Source of the DNA: Hyphomonadaceae bacterium
Lineage (GTDB): Bacteria; Pseudomonadota; Alphaproteobacteria; Caulobacterales; Aquidulcibacteraceae
Assembly: GCA_016791365.1 (NCBI GenBank)
Contig: JAEUMT010000043.1
Location: 45,840-109,839, forward strand
Length of the DNA stretch: 64,000 bases
Reading direction: 5' to 3'
The notes below the pieces were generated by a model. It searched no databases. It was given only the letters and a program-made list of their open reading frames with translations, and was not told where the DNA came from. Position numbers and translations under genes: made by a program. Positions 33,276 through 43,281 of this stretch are shown here, piece after piece; positions within the stretch are counted from its first letter, which is position 1; each line of letters begins with the position of its first letter.

Positions 33276-33887
33276 ATGGCGAAGATCAAACTTTATGGCA
33301 CCTCGTACAGCGGCAATTGCCACAAGCCGAAGTGGATCCTCGACCGTCTCGGCATTGCCTATGACTGGATCGAAGTCGACGCGCTCGATGGCTCGACGCG
33401 CACGCCGGAGTTCCTGGCGATCAATCCCGCGGGCCAGGTTCCGACGCTCATTCTCGAAGACGGCCGCATGCTCGCGCAATCGAATGCGATGATGCTGCAC
33501 TTCGCGGAAGGCACGGAGCTCATCCCGGGCGACGCCTATCAGCGCGCGAAGATGTTCGAGTGGATGTTCTGGGAGCAGTACAGCCACGAGCCGCAGATCG
33601 CGGTGCGGATCGCGCGCAAACACTATCTCGGCAAACGCGAGGATGAGCTTGAGCCGTCGCTCTTGGCGAAAGGCAATGCGGCGCTGGCGCGGATGGAGTT
33701 GCAGCTGACAGAGACGCCGTTCCTTGTCGGCAATGCGCTCTCGCTGGCTGACATCGCGCTCGTCGCCTACACGCGCAAAGCCGATCTCGGCGGCTTTAAC
33801 CTGAGGGACTATCCTGCCGTTAGGGGATGGGTTGTCCGGGTCGGAGAGCTACTCGGAATTGAATCCGCGCTACCCGCAAATGGTTAA
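33276..33887 (+). CDS. Glutathione S-transferase family protein
   Basis: 203 residues, the usual length. N-terminal thioredoxin-fold domain with KLYGTSYSGNCHKPK at the glutathione site, the cis-Pro loop GQVPTLILEDG, and QSNAMMLHF where most GSTs have ESxAI. The helical C-terminal domain has the N-capping/hydrophobic staple region SLADIALVAYT. It would conjugate or reduce electrophiles with glutathione. The start at 33276 is fixed by GGGAGGC upstream and the family N-terminus; the 33165 reading is longer than any GST needs. It is monocistronic and followed by the TauE gene. Confidence 0.87.
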   Translation: MAKIKLYGTSYSGNCHKPKWILDRLGIAYDWIEVDALDGSTRTPEFLAINPAGQVPTLILEDGRMLAQSNAMMLHFAEGTELIPGDAYQRAKMFEWMFWEQYSHEPQIAVRIARKHYLGKREDELEPSLLAKGNAALARMELQLTETPFLVGNALSLADIALVAYTRKADLGGFNLRDYPAVRGWVVRVGELLGIESALPANG

Positions 33888-33962
33888 CGCGGGAACTTGC
33901 CGCTCTCTGGCCGCATTACGATGTGAGGGATAAGCTGCCGTCCAGGCCAGCGACGAGGGAGC

Positions 33963-34826
33963 ATGGAAGTTTCAGCGGACCTTTGGCCCGGCTTGGCGAC
34001 CGTGTTTGGGTTATTCCTCGCGGTCGGATTTCTCGCGCAATTGATCGATGGCGCCGTGGGCATGGCCTATGGCGTGATCTCGTCGAGCGTGCTGCTGGCG
34101 TTCGGTGTGCCGCCTGCGCAGGCCTCCGCCACCATTCACGCAGCTGAGTGCTTCACGACCGGCGCTTCGGGCGCCTCGCACATGCTGCATAAGAATGTCG
34201 ATTGGAAACTGTTCTGGCGGCTCGCGCCCGCGGGCGTCGTGGGCGGCGTGATCGGCGCGTACTTGCTGACGGGCTTCGACGCGACCTTCATCAAAGCGAT
34301 CGTCATCGCCTATCTCGGCGTGCTCGGCCTCTACATGCTCTCGCGCGCGATCCGGGAGCCGAGAGAAGAGCCGCTACACCTGAAACATGTCGTTCCGCTC
34401 GGCGTTGCCGGCGGTTTTCTCGACGCCAGCGGCGGCGGCGGCTGGGGGCCGGTGGTCACCTCAACGCTGCTCGGGCGCGGGCATGCGCCGCGTTATGTCA
34501 TTGGCAGCGTTAACTCGGCCGAGTTCGTCGTTACGGTTGCGATATCACTGACTTTCCTGTGGACCCTGATCACGGGGCGGTTTGAGCTTGAGGGCGGTTT
34601 GGCGACGGGCGGCGCCGCGATGGCCGGGCTTATTCTTGGCGGCCTCGTTGCCGCGCCGCTCGCCGGCTACGTGACCAAGATCGCGCCCGCCCGCATCTTG
34701 TTGGCGGCCGCTTCCGTGCTCGTGATCGGCTTGTCGATCTGGCAGGGCATTCAGTTGTGGCCGAAGCTTCTCGACTACCCGATCTTCAATGAAATGGTGC
34801 AGTCGGCGGGGCTCATTAACCATTAG
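33963..34826 (+). CDS. TauE/SafE-family anion exporter
   Basis: 287 residues with about eight membrane helices in two related halves. The first half opens LIDGAVGMAYGVISSS, a typical TauE/SafE motif repeated as FLDASGGGGWGPV in the second half. Members export sulfite, sulfoacetate or other small organosulfur anions, or transport into the cell in some cases. GAGGGAG lies directly upstream of the ATG. It may serve sulfur metabolism with cysK 6 kb away, but no operon link exists. The 56-bp gap to the next gene holds no clear terminator. Confidence 0.87.
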   Translation: MEVSADLWPGLATVFGLFLAVGFLAQLIDGAVGMAYGVISSSVLLAFGVPPAQASATIHAAECFTTGASGASHMLHKNVDWKLFWRLAPAGVVGGVIGAYLLTGFDATFIKAIVIAYLGVLGLYMLSRAIREPREEPLHLKHVVPLGVAGGFLDASGGGGWGPVVTSTLLGRGHAPRYVIGSVNSAEFVVTVAISLTFLWTLITGRFELEGGLATGGAAMAGLILGGLVAAPLAGYVTKIAPARILLAAASVLVIGLSIWQGIQLWPKLLDYPIFNEMVQSAGLINH

Positions 34827-34882
34827 GCGCCAACCCGACGTTTACGGCTTGTCAGCGAAACTAAACGCTTCGCGGAGTCGTC

Positions 34883-37800
34883 TTGGTCAGTCTCGCCAAC
34901 ATGAATGTTGCCGCCGCCTTGTTGGGCGGAACGAGCAGCACGACGAGCGGGGTAAGCTCGGACTTGTTGACCTCGTGGGCGGCGGCGCGCGCCGGCATTG
35001 GCGCGGACACGACGACGGCGGCACAAGATCCAAACGCGCCGCTGGCGCCGGTCTGGACGCCGGGTATTTCGCCGAGCGCGGCGGCATTGGTGCAGCGGGC
35101 GATTGCGAACAGGTCCTTCTTCGACACCGACGCCAAGCTTTACAGCGATCTGGGGGCGAGTGGTGACTACAAGAAACTGTTTGCGCTTTATTCAGGCCTG
35201 ACCACGCTGCAGGCGCTGGCCGGGCGCGCTGAAGACACCACGCTCTCCAAGGTACAACTGGCGCAGAACACGGCGCAATTCACGCGCGGGCTGACGGAGC
35301 TGGAAGCGTTCTTCGCGCAGCAGCAGTTTGATGACATCCGTTTGGCGCAAGGCGATCGCGTCGACACAACGCAAACCACGTTGGCGATGCCGACGAAGAG
35401 TGAAGATTACACGACCTCGGTGATCCATAAGGGTTCGCTCGCCGACAAGGTCAGCGGTCTTGCGAGCGACGCGAAGTTCAACATCGTGGCGACGTCATCC
35501 GGCGGGACAGTGCGCAATGTGGCGATCGATCTTTCGGAAATGGGTTCGATCCCGCGCACGCTTGGTAATGTTGTAAGCTATATAAACAACAAGCTGTCGG
35601 CGGCCGGGGCGTCGTCGCGGATCGAGACGGTCGATCAGACGCCGAAGACAACGACAACCGTGCTCGCGGGCCGCGTGGCGACGGTGAAATATACAGGCGC
35701 GAAACAGTACGCGCTGAAGGTTGATGTGCGCGCCAATGAGACGGTTGCGTTTCAGCCGGCGACGTCGGCTCCGGCTTTCTATGCCGTGGGCGCGACGGGC
35801 AGCGGCGCGCGTCTGATCAAACTGCAGGATGTTGGCGGCACGGCCGGACAGCCTGTGCTGCTCGATCGTGCGCATGCAACGGCTGATCCGATTGGCGCAT
35901 TGATCGGCGCCGGCTGGCTCGGTGTTGGCGCGCCGGACGTCACGCCTCCGGCCGGCGCAACCGAACAACGCACCAACGCTTTGATGTCAACGGGCGTGAA
36001 CGCGTTCGAGGATGCGTTGCGCGCCGCCGGTGAAGCGGTGTTGAAGCTGGAGCTGCAGGACGGGCGTTCGCTCACCGTTTCCACCGCGTGGCGGAGCGAG
36101 GATCTGGAAGCCTGGCGCATCCGCGATGGCGAGTCCGAAGACCGGGGGATGCTCGATGATCTTGCCGAGCGGCTGACGCAATTGCTGCACGAGCAAGGCG
36201 TGTCCGCTGGTGTCGATGTTTATGACGACAACGGCAATCTCGGGTTCTCCGTTTACACTGGCGACGGCGTGCGCGCTTCGAGCTTGACCATTGGCGGCAA
36301 GGTCGCCGCGCTCGATACGGTGGCGACATCCGGCATGGTCGGCGGCTTGAAGGATGGCGTTTTTGCGCGCCGTTTTGAGGTTGGAGGCATCACGCCGGAT
36401 GGCGGCCTCTTCAAAGGCTCGCAAACATTCACGTTCACGACCGGCGCCTCGGTGCAGACGATCTCGATCGCTGGAGGCACGGACGGCATCACGGCTGGCG
36501 AAGTGCAAAACCAGCTTAACACGCAGCTGCGTCAGAAGGGTCTGAGCGCGGCGGCTCTATTGGACTATAATGGCGGCGGCGCATACACGCTGCGCATCGA
36601 CGCGCTGCACGACATGGTCGATGTCAGCGCCACGCTCAACACACAGCTGTTTGAAGCCGACCTCCTGGCGCCGGGCGCGTGGGTGTCCGGCGGTTTGCCG
36701 GCATCGACGAGCGGTCAGCCATTTGGCGACTCGATCCGGAACTACAACGTGAGCGGCTCGCCGCTTTCGACTTACACCGGCGCGCTCGATATTGAGATCG
36801 TGGTTGCGACCGCGAACGGCAACAAGACGGTCAGCCTCGCCGTCACAGCGCAGGAGCGTCTGGACAATCCGGACTTGGCGCCTGGCCGGTGGAGCGACGC
36901 GCTGCAGGCGCGGCTCGATGCGGCTTTGAACGCGGCCGGTGTTTATGTGAGCGCTCCGGGCGGCGAACTCCGCGAATGGCATGTTGCCGAAGGCGCGGGC
37001 CAGCGGATCAGTTCGGTGACGATCAATGGCGATGCCGTTGTGCTTGAGGGCGATGCCGGCGGCCTGGCCGTGGGCGGAGCGTTTTCCGCGCAGCGCAGTT
37101 TCACCAGCGCGCAAGCCGCGACCGGCGTCAGCGATGATGTGACGGCGCTGCTGAGCAATCAGAACGTGTCGCTTACGCTCGATACGATTTGGGGGCCGCG
37201 TACGTTCAATGCGGTGCTGCAGCCGGGCGACCCGCGCACGCTTGAGAGCGCGGCGTTGCGGTTGAACGAGGCGCTCGCGGCGGCCGGGTATGATTCCGGC
37301 GTTGTGGCGACGGACCTCTCGGGTGGCGGCGCGGGATTGCGTGTTGTCACCGGCTCGTCGAACACGGTGCGCGGCGTGGCGGCGCTGAGCATCGGCGGCG
37401 GGGCGGTGACTTCCACGCTCGATCCGATCGACGCGGCGTCCCACGCCGATGATCCGGTTGGCGCATTGCGTGTCGTTGAGCGGGCTGCGCGCGGAGCGGC
37501 GGTGACGCAAACGCTTGCGGCGACCTCGCCGTTCTCCGCGCCAAGCGCCAACTCGTCGGCCTGGTTTCCGGGGCGCGCATTTGACGTCAGCGTTGGCGGC
37601 GGCGCGAAGGTGGCGACGGCGCGTTCGGTTGCGACGGCGACGGATGGCTCGGTCTATGTGCTGGCCGATCTCGCCGACGGCTCCACGACGACGGACATTA
37701 AAGGCGCGCGCGATGTGGCGCTGCTGAAGTACGATTCCGCCGGTAAACTGGCGTTCAGCGAAATTCTTGGCGCGTCGCAATCGGCGAGCGGCTTTTCGCT

Positions 37801-39316
37801 GGCTGTTTCGGCCGATGGCAAAGTCGCGGTGGCGGGCTCGGTGACGGGCGCCCTGAGCGGGACGACCGCCAAGGGCGGGACAGATTCCTTCGTCACGATG
37901 TTTGACGCCGTAGGCAAGGAAGTGTGGACCGCGCGCCGTGGCGCGACAGGCAATGACGAGGCGCTGGCGATCGCCTTTGCGCCGGACGGCAGCGTTGTGG
38001 TCGCGGGAAAAACGGACGCGGCGCTGAGCGGCCAGGTCAGCGCCGGCAATTCGGACGGATATGTGCGCGGCTATGGCGCCTCGGGGCAGGAATTGTTCAC
38101 GCGACAGTTCGGGACCGGCGGCGCCGACGCCGCGTCGGCGCTGCTGGTGCGCGACAATGGCGCGGGCGGCATCGACATCTTTACCGGCGGCGTTGAAGAC
38201 AGCCGCGGCGTGCTGCGCAGCTTTAGCTACGCGTCCGGCGTCGGGTTCGCGGTCGGTCAGACGCGCGACATTGGCTATTTCTACAAAGGCGCGATCAATG
38301 CGATCGCCGCGGATGGCGCCTCGCTCTACGTGGGCGGCGAGATCGGCGCGGATCGTTTGACACTCGGCGCGACCGCACGTGGCGCGGTGGCGGGCCAGGA
38401 AGGGTTCGTCGCACGCGTCAATGTTGACCTCACCTCGACGGGCCTGGATCGCGCGACTTATGTGGGCTCGGCGCAGGATGACAGCGTCAAGAGCCTCGCG
38501 ATCGTCAATGGCAGCGTCTATGCGGCGGGCGTGAGCGGCGGCGTGATGGCCGGGACCGGCGCCGCGAAGACGACGATGAGCTTTCTGACCCGGCTTGGTT
38601 CGGACGGCGACACGGATTGGATGCGCACGTTCACCTCGGCGGGCGGCGCCGTTTCCTTGACCAGCCTCGCTGTCGATACGAGTGGCGCGTCGCCGCTCGA
38701 TGTGTTGGGGCTGCCGCGCGGGACGGTGTCGACCAACGATGCCGGCCTGCTCACCAGCCGTAGCGCGCTGCGCGCGGGTGACGAGTTTCGCATCGGCGTG
38801 GACGGTCGCCGTCTGACGACGATCAAGATTAGCGAGAAGGATACGCTCGCATCGCTGGTGACCAACATCAATCGCGCGATCGGCGCCGCCGGCCGTGCCG
38901 GGATCGTCAAGGAAGACGGCGTCGAGCGGATCAAAATCACGCCGCGCAGCGGACAGGCGCTGCGGATCGATTCCGGCGCGGCCGATCGCAACGCATTGCC
39001 GGCGCTTGGGCTGGTGCAAGGAATTGTCTCAACGACTGAAGCAGGCCGTGGCGCGTTGAAGACCTATGGCTTGGGCATTGTCGGCCTCAAGCTCGATAGC
39101 GCGGCGGCGATCACCAGCGCCAAGGCGGAGCTCTCGGCGGCCATATCGATCGTTCGCCAAGCGTATGACGCGCTGCTCAACCCCAACGCCAAGGAACAGA
39201 CCGCGGAAGAACAAGCGCTTGAGCAGCGGCGTTTGAACGCCGGCGCGGCGCCCGAATATCTCACCGCCAAGCTGGCGAATTATCAGGCTGCGTTGAGCCG
39301 CCTGACCGGTGGATAA
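34883..39316 (+). CDS. Giant mosaic protein with flagellin-hook-IN-like repeats and a beta-propeller
   Basis: 1477 residues without a signal peptide. Residues about 20-160 are helical. The bulk alternates beta-rich domains of the type seen in hook-associated proteins (flagellin hook IN-like: TLASLVTNINRAIGAAGRAG, GEVQNQLNTQLRQKGLSAAA), at about 190, 500-590, 740-830 and 1285-1365. Residues about 895-1215 form an SBBP-type propeller (VAVAGSVTGALSG, SVVVAGKTDAALSG). A helical C-terminus (about 1395-1470) resembles the end of filament-type proteins. Flagellar export would explain the missing signal peptide. TTG 34883 has GGAG at the right distance; ATG 34901 does not. No other flagellar gene is nearby, so it is at least displaced. 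Confidence 0.6.
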   Translation: MVSLANMNVAAALLGGTSSTTSGVSSDLLTSWAAARAGIGADTTTAAQDPNAPLAPVWTPGISPSAAALVQRAIANRSFFDTDAKLYSDLGASGDYKKLFALYSGLTTLQALAGRAEDTTLSKVQLAQNTAQFTRGLTELEAFFAQQQFDDIRLAQGDRVDTTQTTLAMPTKSEDYTTSVIHKGSLADKVSGLASDAKFNIVATSSGGTVRNVAIDLSEMGSIPRTLGNVVSYINNKLSAAGASSRIETVDQTPKTTTTVLAGRVATVKYTGAKQYALKVDVRANETVAFQPATSAPAFYAVGATGSGARLIKLQDVGGTAGQPVLLDRAHATADPIGALIGAGWLGVGAPDVTPPAGATEQRTNALMSTGVNAFEDALRAAGEAVLKLELQDGRSLTVSTAWRSEDLEAWRIRDGESEDRGMLDDLAERLTQLLHEQGVSAGVDVYDDNGNLGFSVYTGDGVRASSLTIGGKVAALDTVATSGMVGGLKDGVFARRFEVGGITPDGGLFKGSQTFTFTTGASVQTISIAGGTDGITAGEVQNQLNTQLRQKGLSAAALLDYNGGGAYTLRIDALHDMVDVSATLNTQLFEADLLAPGAWVSGGLPASTSGQPFGDSIRNYNVSGSPLSTYTGALDIEIVVATANGNKTVSLAVTAQERLDNPDLAPGRWSDALQARLDAALNAAGVYVSAPGGELREWHVAEGAGQRISSVTINGDAVVLEGDAGGLAVGGAFSAQRSFTSAQAATGVSDDVTALLSNQNVSLTLDTIWGPRTFNAVLQPGDPRTLESAALRLNEALAAAGYDSGVVATDLSGGGAGLRVVTGSSNTVRGVAALSIGGGAVTSTLDPIDAASHADDPVGALRVVERAARGAAVTQTLAATSPFSAPSANSSAWFPGRAFDVSVGGGAKVATARSVATATDGSVYVLADLADGSTTTDIKGARDVALLKYDSAGKLAFSEILGASQSASGFSLAVSADGKVAVAGSVTGALSGTTAKGGTDSFVTMFDAVGKEVWTARRGATGNDEALAIAFAPDGSVVVAGKTDAALSGQVSAGNSDGYVRGYGASGQELFTRQFGTGGADAASALLVRDNGAGGIDIFTGGVEDSRGVLRSFSYASGVGFAVGQTRDIGYFYKGAINAIAADGASLYVGGEIGADRLTLGATARGAVAGQEGFVARVNVDLTSTGLDRATYVGSAQDDSVKSLAIVNGSVYAAGVSGGVMAGTGAAKTTMSFLTRLGSDGDTDWMRTFTSAGGAVSLTSLAVDTSGASPLDVLGLPRGTVSTNDAGLLTSRSALRAGDEFRIGVDGRRLTTIKISEKDTLASLVTNINRAIGAAGRAGIVKEDGVERIKITPRSGQALRIDSGAADRNALPALGLVQGIVSTTEAGRGALKTYGLGIVGLKLDSAAAITSAKAELSAAISIVRQAYDALLNPNAKEQTAEEQALEQRRLNAGAAPEYLTAKLANYQAALSRLTGG

Positions 39317-39393
39317 CCTGCTTTCCGGGTGCGGCGCCGCCGGGCTTCCAATGGCGGGCCGAGCGGGCTAGAAGCCCCGCTTCGCGCCGGTTA

Positions 39394-39468
39394 GCCGCGG
39401 TAGCTCAGTGGTAGAGCGCACCCTTGGTAAGGGTGAGGTCGAGAGTTCAATCCTCTCCCGTGGCACCA
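39394..39468 (+). tRNA. tRNA-Thr (GGT anticodon)
   Basis: A full cloverleaf: acceptor GCCGCGG/CCGTGGC (one G-T pair), D arm with AGCTCAGTGGTAGAGC, anticodon stem CACCC/GGGTG with loop TTGGTAA (anticodon GGT), T arm GAGAGTTCAATCCTCTC, discriminator A and an encoded CCA. It reads ACC and ACT threonine codons. Confidence 0.96.
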
Positions 39469-39519
39469 GATTTCTCGCGCGAGCGCGAGCTTGGGATGGT
39501 TTTGTCTCGCCGCCGCTCT

Positions 39520-40623
39520 CTAGTCCGCCACTTCTGCCTCCGACGCGATTGCGTCGGCGCCGCCGCAGGCGTGTTGGACGATGCGCCATTCGCGGTCGGT
39601 GAGTGATGGCGCGAGGCCCTCGCGCGCCCGGGCTTGGGCGGCGAGAGCCCGTTCGCGCGAGGCCGGATGGCTGGAGAGCATGCTTGGGATGTCGCCCACT
39701 CCGGCTTCTTCCTCGTATTCCTGGAAACGGTCGAACATGCGGGCGATGCCGCCGGTGCTGATATTGGCGGCGTCGAGATAATCCATGCCGCGCGAGTCCG
39801 CGTCGCTTTCATCGCCGCGGCTAAAGCGCAGGCCGGCGAGGTTCACCGAGGCGTAGGCGATGGCCTGACCGGCGCCGGCGCCGCCGAACACGACGTCAAA
39901 GAAGATGCCGGCGCTGATCTGGCGGACGACGTTCTTCATGATGTGGTTGTGTTCGATATGGGCGATTTCGTGCGCGAGGACGCCGGTGAGTTCGTCCGGA
40001 TGATCGGCCATGCGGATCAGGTCGTCGGTGACGATGATCGAATTGTCGGGCAGCGCGAAAGCGTTGGGAAAGCCGGCGTCGGCGATGGTGATCCAGATGT
40101 CCTCGCGTTCGGGGACATTGGAGGCTTCCATAATCCGGTACGCGAGGTTGTTGAGGATTTGCGTGGCCTCGTCGGCGTCGTCGCACTGGACTGTGAACGC
40201 ATCGACCTGCGACCAGGAAATGTCGGAAATTTGCGCGCGATACTTCGCCGGCAGGGCCCGCGCCATCGGGTCGGCCGCGAACGGTATGCCGATGAGGAAT
40301 ATCGCGGCGAGCGACCAGGATAACGCCACCAGGGCGCCGACAGTCTTGCGCCCTTCCACGCCTTGGGCGCGCGGCTTCATCAGATGCGGCGCGGCGGCGG
40401 CGAGCTGATCGTCATACCCGTCGCCGAACATCAGCCGCTCGCCCGTGTCTGGTTTCTTTGGGCGGATGACGATGCGGCCGTTTTTGTCGTCGGCGCGCGC
40501 GAGATCAGCGTAGCTCCAGGTGATGGTCCGGTCGCCGCGGCGGATGATCAAGGTCTCGGCGGCGAGTTCGACTTCAACATCGGAGAAGATCGCGGCGCGG
40601 CCGTCGGCGTAGCGGGCGTGCAT
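39520..40623 (-). CDS. M48-family metallopeptidase
   Basis: 367 residues with an N-terminal soluble part (about 1-85), one hydrophobic segment (VGALVALSWSLAAIFLIG, about 95-115) and a peptidase domain. HExxH is intact (LAHEIAHIEHNH, about 222), and the third ligand lies in GDESDADSRG. Such Oma1/YcaL/BepA-like peptidases handle damaged membrane or outer membrane proteins. The active site is probably periplasmic if the single helix is an anchor. It starts at the last base of the DUF898 stop (TGATG), so the two genes are coupled. The pairing of M48 and DUF898 genes is known in alphaproteobacteria. Confidence 0.87.
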   Translation of the reverse strand: MHARYADGRAAIFSDVEVELAAETLIIRRGDRTITWSYADLARADDKNGRIVIRPKKPDTGERLMFGDGYDDQLAAAAPHLMKPRAQGVEGRKTVGALVALSWSLAAIFLIGIPFAADPMARALPAKYRAQISDISWSQVDAFTVQCDDADEATQILNNLAYRIMEASNVPEREDIWITIADAGFPNAFALPDNSIIVTDDLIRMADHPDELTGVLAHEIAHIEHNHIMKNVVRQISAGIFFDVVFGGAGAGQAIAYASVNLAGLRFSRGDESDADSRGMDYLDAANISTGGIARMFDRFQEYEEEAGVGDIPSMLSSHPASRERALAAQARAREGLAPSLTDREWRIVQHACGGADAIASEAEVAD

Positions 40624-41732
40624 CAGATGACTCCCACGCCCATGTCGAGGTCGAAGGCGTCGCCCAGGCTTTCGCCCGCGTCAGTGTCGGCGAGGACGGA
40701 TTGGCCGATGTCAGCAAAGCGCGGTGTTTCGATGAGGTCCAGGCGATTGAGGAGGTAGCGGACCTGCAGAAAACCGGCGACCGGGGTCAGCAGCCCCAGC
40801 GAGAAGATCAGGAAGATCCAGCCAAGGGTTTCGTAGAACAGCAATGACAGCGTCTTGGCGCGAAGATGAAAGCGTGCGCCGTCGATCGTGATCTGGGCGG
40901 CGATACGGTTCATGGCGGCGGCGCGATAAGGGGCGAAAGCAATGAAATACGAGATCGCCGTCAACGCGGCGGCAAGCAGCGTCGCCACGAGGCTGAACAT
41001 CATGCCGTCGGCGCCGAGCGTGATGATCCCGGCCGTTGTAAGGGCGCTCAAAATGAAACCGGTCACGCCAAAGCTCACGATGGAGCCAATCAACGTGCCG
41101 ATCCAACCGATCGCGAACGGCCACCACATCCCTTTTTGCGGCGACTCCCCGTGCGGTGTCTCAAACTGAAAAGGCTGGTCGCCGAACCTGGTGTTCTCCC
41201 ACATCATGCGCGCGCGGTTGATGCGCGCGGCCGGCGTGTACCAACCGAGCGAAAGCGTCTGCAAAATCCACCATCCCCATGACGCCGCCGCGAAGCTCCA
41301 CGCTGAACTCGCCAGTCCGAGGCGGATGCCGCGCCAGCGCGTGCGCGAGAGTTGGTAGCGGCGCATCCAATAGCGGGCAGCGGCGATGAGCGGCACCGAG
41401 ACAACATAGAACGTGAACGTCAGCCACGCCGCCCATGTCGGCTCAATCGCGAGGGGCGCGATGTAGAAGACGAAGATCGCCGGGAGAAAGAAGCATGGCA
41501 GGGCGATCAGGAATCCCCGGAAAAGTTCGCCCGCGTTGCCGGTGTATTCGAGCGGGTCGCCGAGCACCCAGGCGCGCGACCAAAGCCGCCGGCGCATCGC
41601 CGTGCGCGCCCAGAAGCGGTACATCGTGAGCGTGAGGATCGTCAGAGCCGCGTTCTTCAGGGCGAGCCCGAACACGTTGAAGAACTTGCCGCTGTGGGCG
41701 AAAGTCTGCGTCGGTGAGGCTTCGGCCGTCAT
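40623..41732 (-). CDS. DUF898 (YjgN-family) membrane protein
   Basis: 369 residues with about eight helices. The N-terminal motif NVFGLALKN and the repeated YRFWARTAMRRRLW-type segment define DUF898. Function is unknown; the family is thought to be an inner membrane protein. It precedes and is coupled to the M48 peptidase gene, which may process or regulate it or share its membrane-quality role. A divergent promoter region of about 45 bp lies between it and the small 41-aa gene. Confidence 0.82.
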   Translation of the reverse strand: MTAEASPTQTFAHSGKFFNVFGLALKNAALTILTLTMYRFWARTAMRRRLWSRAWVLGDPLEYTGNAGELFRGFLIALPCFFLPAIFVFYIAPLAIEPTWAAWLTFTFYVVSVPLIAAARYWMRRYQLSRTRWRGIRLGLASSAWSFAAASWGWWILQTLSLGWYTPAARINRARMMWENTRFGDQPFQFETPHGESPQKGMWWPFAIGWIGTLIGSIVSFGVTGFILSALTTAGIITLGADGMMFSLVATLLAAALTAISYFIAFAPYRAAAMNRIAAQITIDGARFHLRAKTLSLLFYETLGWIFLIFSLGLLTPVAGFLQVRYLLNRLDLIETPRFADIGQSVLADTDAGESLGDAFDLDMGVGVI

Positions 41733-41777
41733 GAACTCCCCTGGCCGGCATCCTAGCCGGGGACGGGCAAAGGGTCG

Positions 41778-41903
41778 ATGCGGGTGGTGAACGACAAGCA
41801 GAAACCAGCGTCGAAACGGGCAGAACGTCTGGCCGAGGCGCTCAAACGCAACATCGCGCGGCGCAAGGCGGCCAAGAAGGTCGCTGAACCCAAGAAAAAC
41901 TAA
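41778..41903 (+). CDS. Small conserved basic protein upstream of murA
   Basis: 41 residues, highly basic, reading [13 protein letters not shown] then ARRKAAKK. A similar short ORF with an RLAEALRANL-type motif lies before murA in many alphaproteobacteria, as I recall. The frame starts ATG with AAAGGG just upstream and ends TAA at 41901-41903. Coupling to murA is likely (97-bp gap). Function is unknown; the charge suggests RNA or ribosome contact. Confidence 0.7.
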   Translation: MRVVNDKQKPASKRAERLAEALKRNIARRKAAKKVAEPKKN

Positions 41904-42000
41904 CGGCGAGCCATGCCGGCGCGCATGGAGGCGCCGCCTTGCTTACGCCGCCGCCGCATCCCATAAACCGGCCGCCGGGGGGATCCGGCGAAAGAATTCC

Positions 42001-43281
42001 ATGGATCGTATCGTCATCACGGGCGGGGCGCCGCTCAACGGAACCATCCCGATTTTCGGGGCCAAGAACTCGGCGTTGAAGCTGCAGGCGGCGGCGTTGC
42101 TGTCCGCCGACCCGCTGATGCTCGAGAACATGCCCGATCTCGCGGACACCCGTTTCATGACCCAGCTGCTAAAGACGCTGGGCGTTGAAATCACCTGGAT
42201 CAAGGAAACCCACACCCTGCGCATGCATGCGGCGGAGATCGTTTCGACGATCGCGCCGTATGATCAGGTGCGGAAGATGCGCGCTTCGTTCAACGTGCTG
42301 GGGCCGTTGCTGGCGCGCGCCGGCCACGCGACGGTGTCGTTGCCGGGCGGGTGCGCGATCGGTGCGCGGCCGGTGGACCTGCACTTGAAGGCGTTCGAGG
42401 CGATGGGCGCCGATATCGTCATTGAGCAGGGTTACGTGAAGGCTGCGGCGCTGCGTGGCTTGAAGGGCGCCGAGATTGAATTTCCGTTCCCGTCGGTTGG
42501 CGCGACCGAGCACACGATGCTGGCGGCGGTGCTCGCCAGCGGCGATACGGTTTTAAAGAACGCGGCGCGCGAGCCGGAGATCGCCGACCTCGCCGATTGC
42601 TTGAACGCGATGGGCGCCAAGGTTGAAGGCGCGGGCACGAGCACGATCAACATTAAGGGCGTCGCGAAACTCAGTGGCGTGAAGCATCCGGTCGTTGCCG
42701 ACCGGATCGAAGCGGGCACCTATGCGATGGCCGCCGCCGCCGCTGGCGGCAACGTTTTGCTGGAGGGCGCGCGGTTCGAGCATCTCAGGGCGATGATCAA
42801 ATTCCTGCGTGATGCAGGCGTTCGCGTCGATGCGGAAGGTCGTGGTCTTCGCGTGCAGCGCGCGGTGAAGGACCAGATGCAGGCGGTCGACTTCGAGACG
42901 GAACCGTTCCCCGGTTTCCCGACCGACCTGCAGGCGCAAGCCATGGCGCTGATGTGCATGGCCGATGGCGTCTCGCGCATCAAAGAGACGATCTTCGAAA
43001 ACCGCTTCATGCACGCGCCGGAATTGTCGCGCCTGGGCGCCAAGATCGAGGTGCACGGCAACGAGGCGGTGGTTACTGGCGTGCCAAAACTGATCGGCGC
43101 GCCGGTCATGGCGACGGACTTGCGCGCCTCGGTCAGCCTCGTTGTGGCGGGGCTTGCGGCCGAAGGGGCGACGACGGTCAACCGCGTCTATCACCTCGAT
43201 CGCGGCTTTGAAAAACTGGAAGCCAAGCTGCAGGCCTGCGGCGCGCAGGTCGTTCGCGAGCGAGAAGATCAAGCGGCATGA
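42001..43281 (+). CDS. murA: UDP-N-acetylglucosamine 1-carboxyvinyltransferase
   Basis: 426 residues, standard length. It adds enolpyruvate from PEP to UDP-GlcNAc, the first committed step of peptidoglycan synthesis, in the cytoplasm. The catalytic Cys lies in [23 protein letters not shown] (fosfomycin target), Lys in AKNSALK, and the C-terminal DLRAS loop is present. It is the third feature in a conserved run: small ORF, murA, DUF2948 (4-bp overlap), UPF0262, phosphatase, infA. The start follows GAAAGAATTCC, a weak ribosome-binding site. Confidence 0.97.
   Translation: MDRIVITGGAPLNGTIPIFGAKNSALKLQAAALLSADPLMLENMPDLADTRFMTQLLKTLGVEITWIKETHTLRMHAAEIVSTIAPYDQVRKMRASFNVLGPLLARAGHATVSLPGGCAIGARPVDLHLKAFEAMGADIVIEQGYVKAAALRGLKGAEIEFPFPSVGATEHTMLAAVLASGDTVLKNAAREPEIADLADCLNAMGAKVEGAGTSTINIKGVAKLSGVKHPVVADRIEAGTYAMAAAAAGGNVLLEGARFEHLRAMIKFLRDAGVRVDAEGRGLRVQRAVKDQMQAVDFETEPFPGFPTDLQAQAMALMCMADGVSRIKETIFENRFMHAPELSRLGAKIEVHGNEAVVTGVPKLIGAPVMATDLRASVSLVVAGLAAEGATTVNRVYHLDRGFEKLEAKLQACGAQVVREREDQAA

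Noticed and set aside
36557..39019. 820-aa open frame on the minus strand
   Set aside because: Antisense shadow of the 1477-aa gene, rich in Arg/His/Ala as such shadows are in high-GC DNA.
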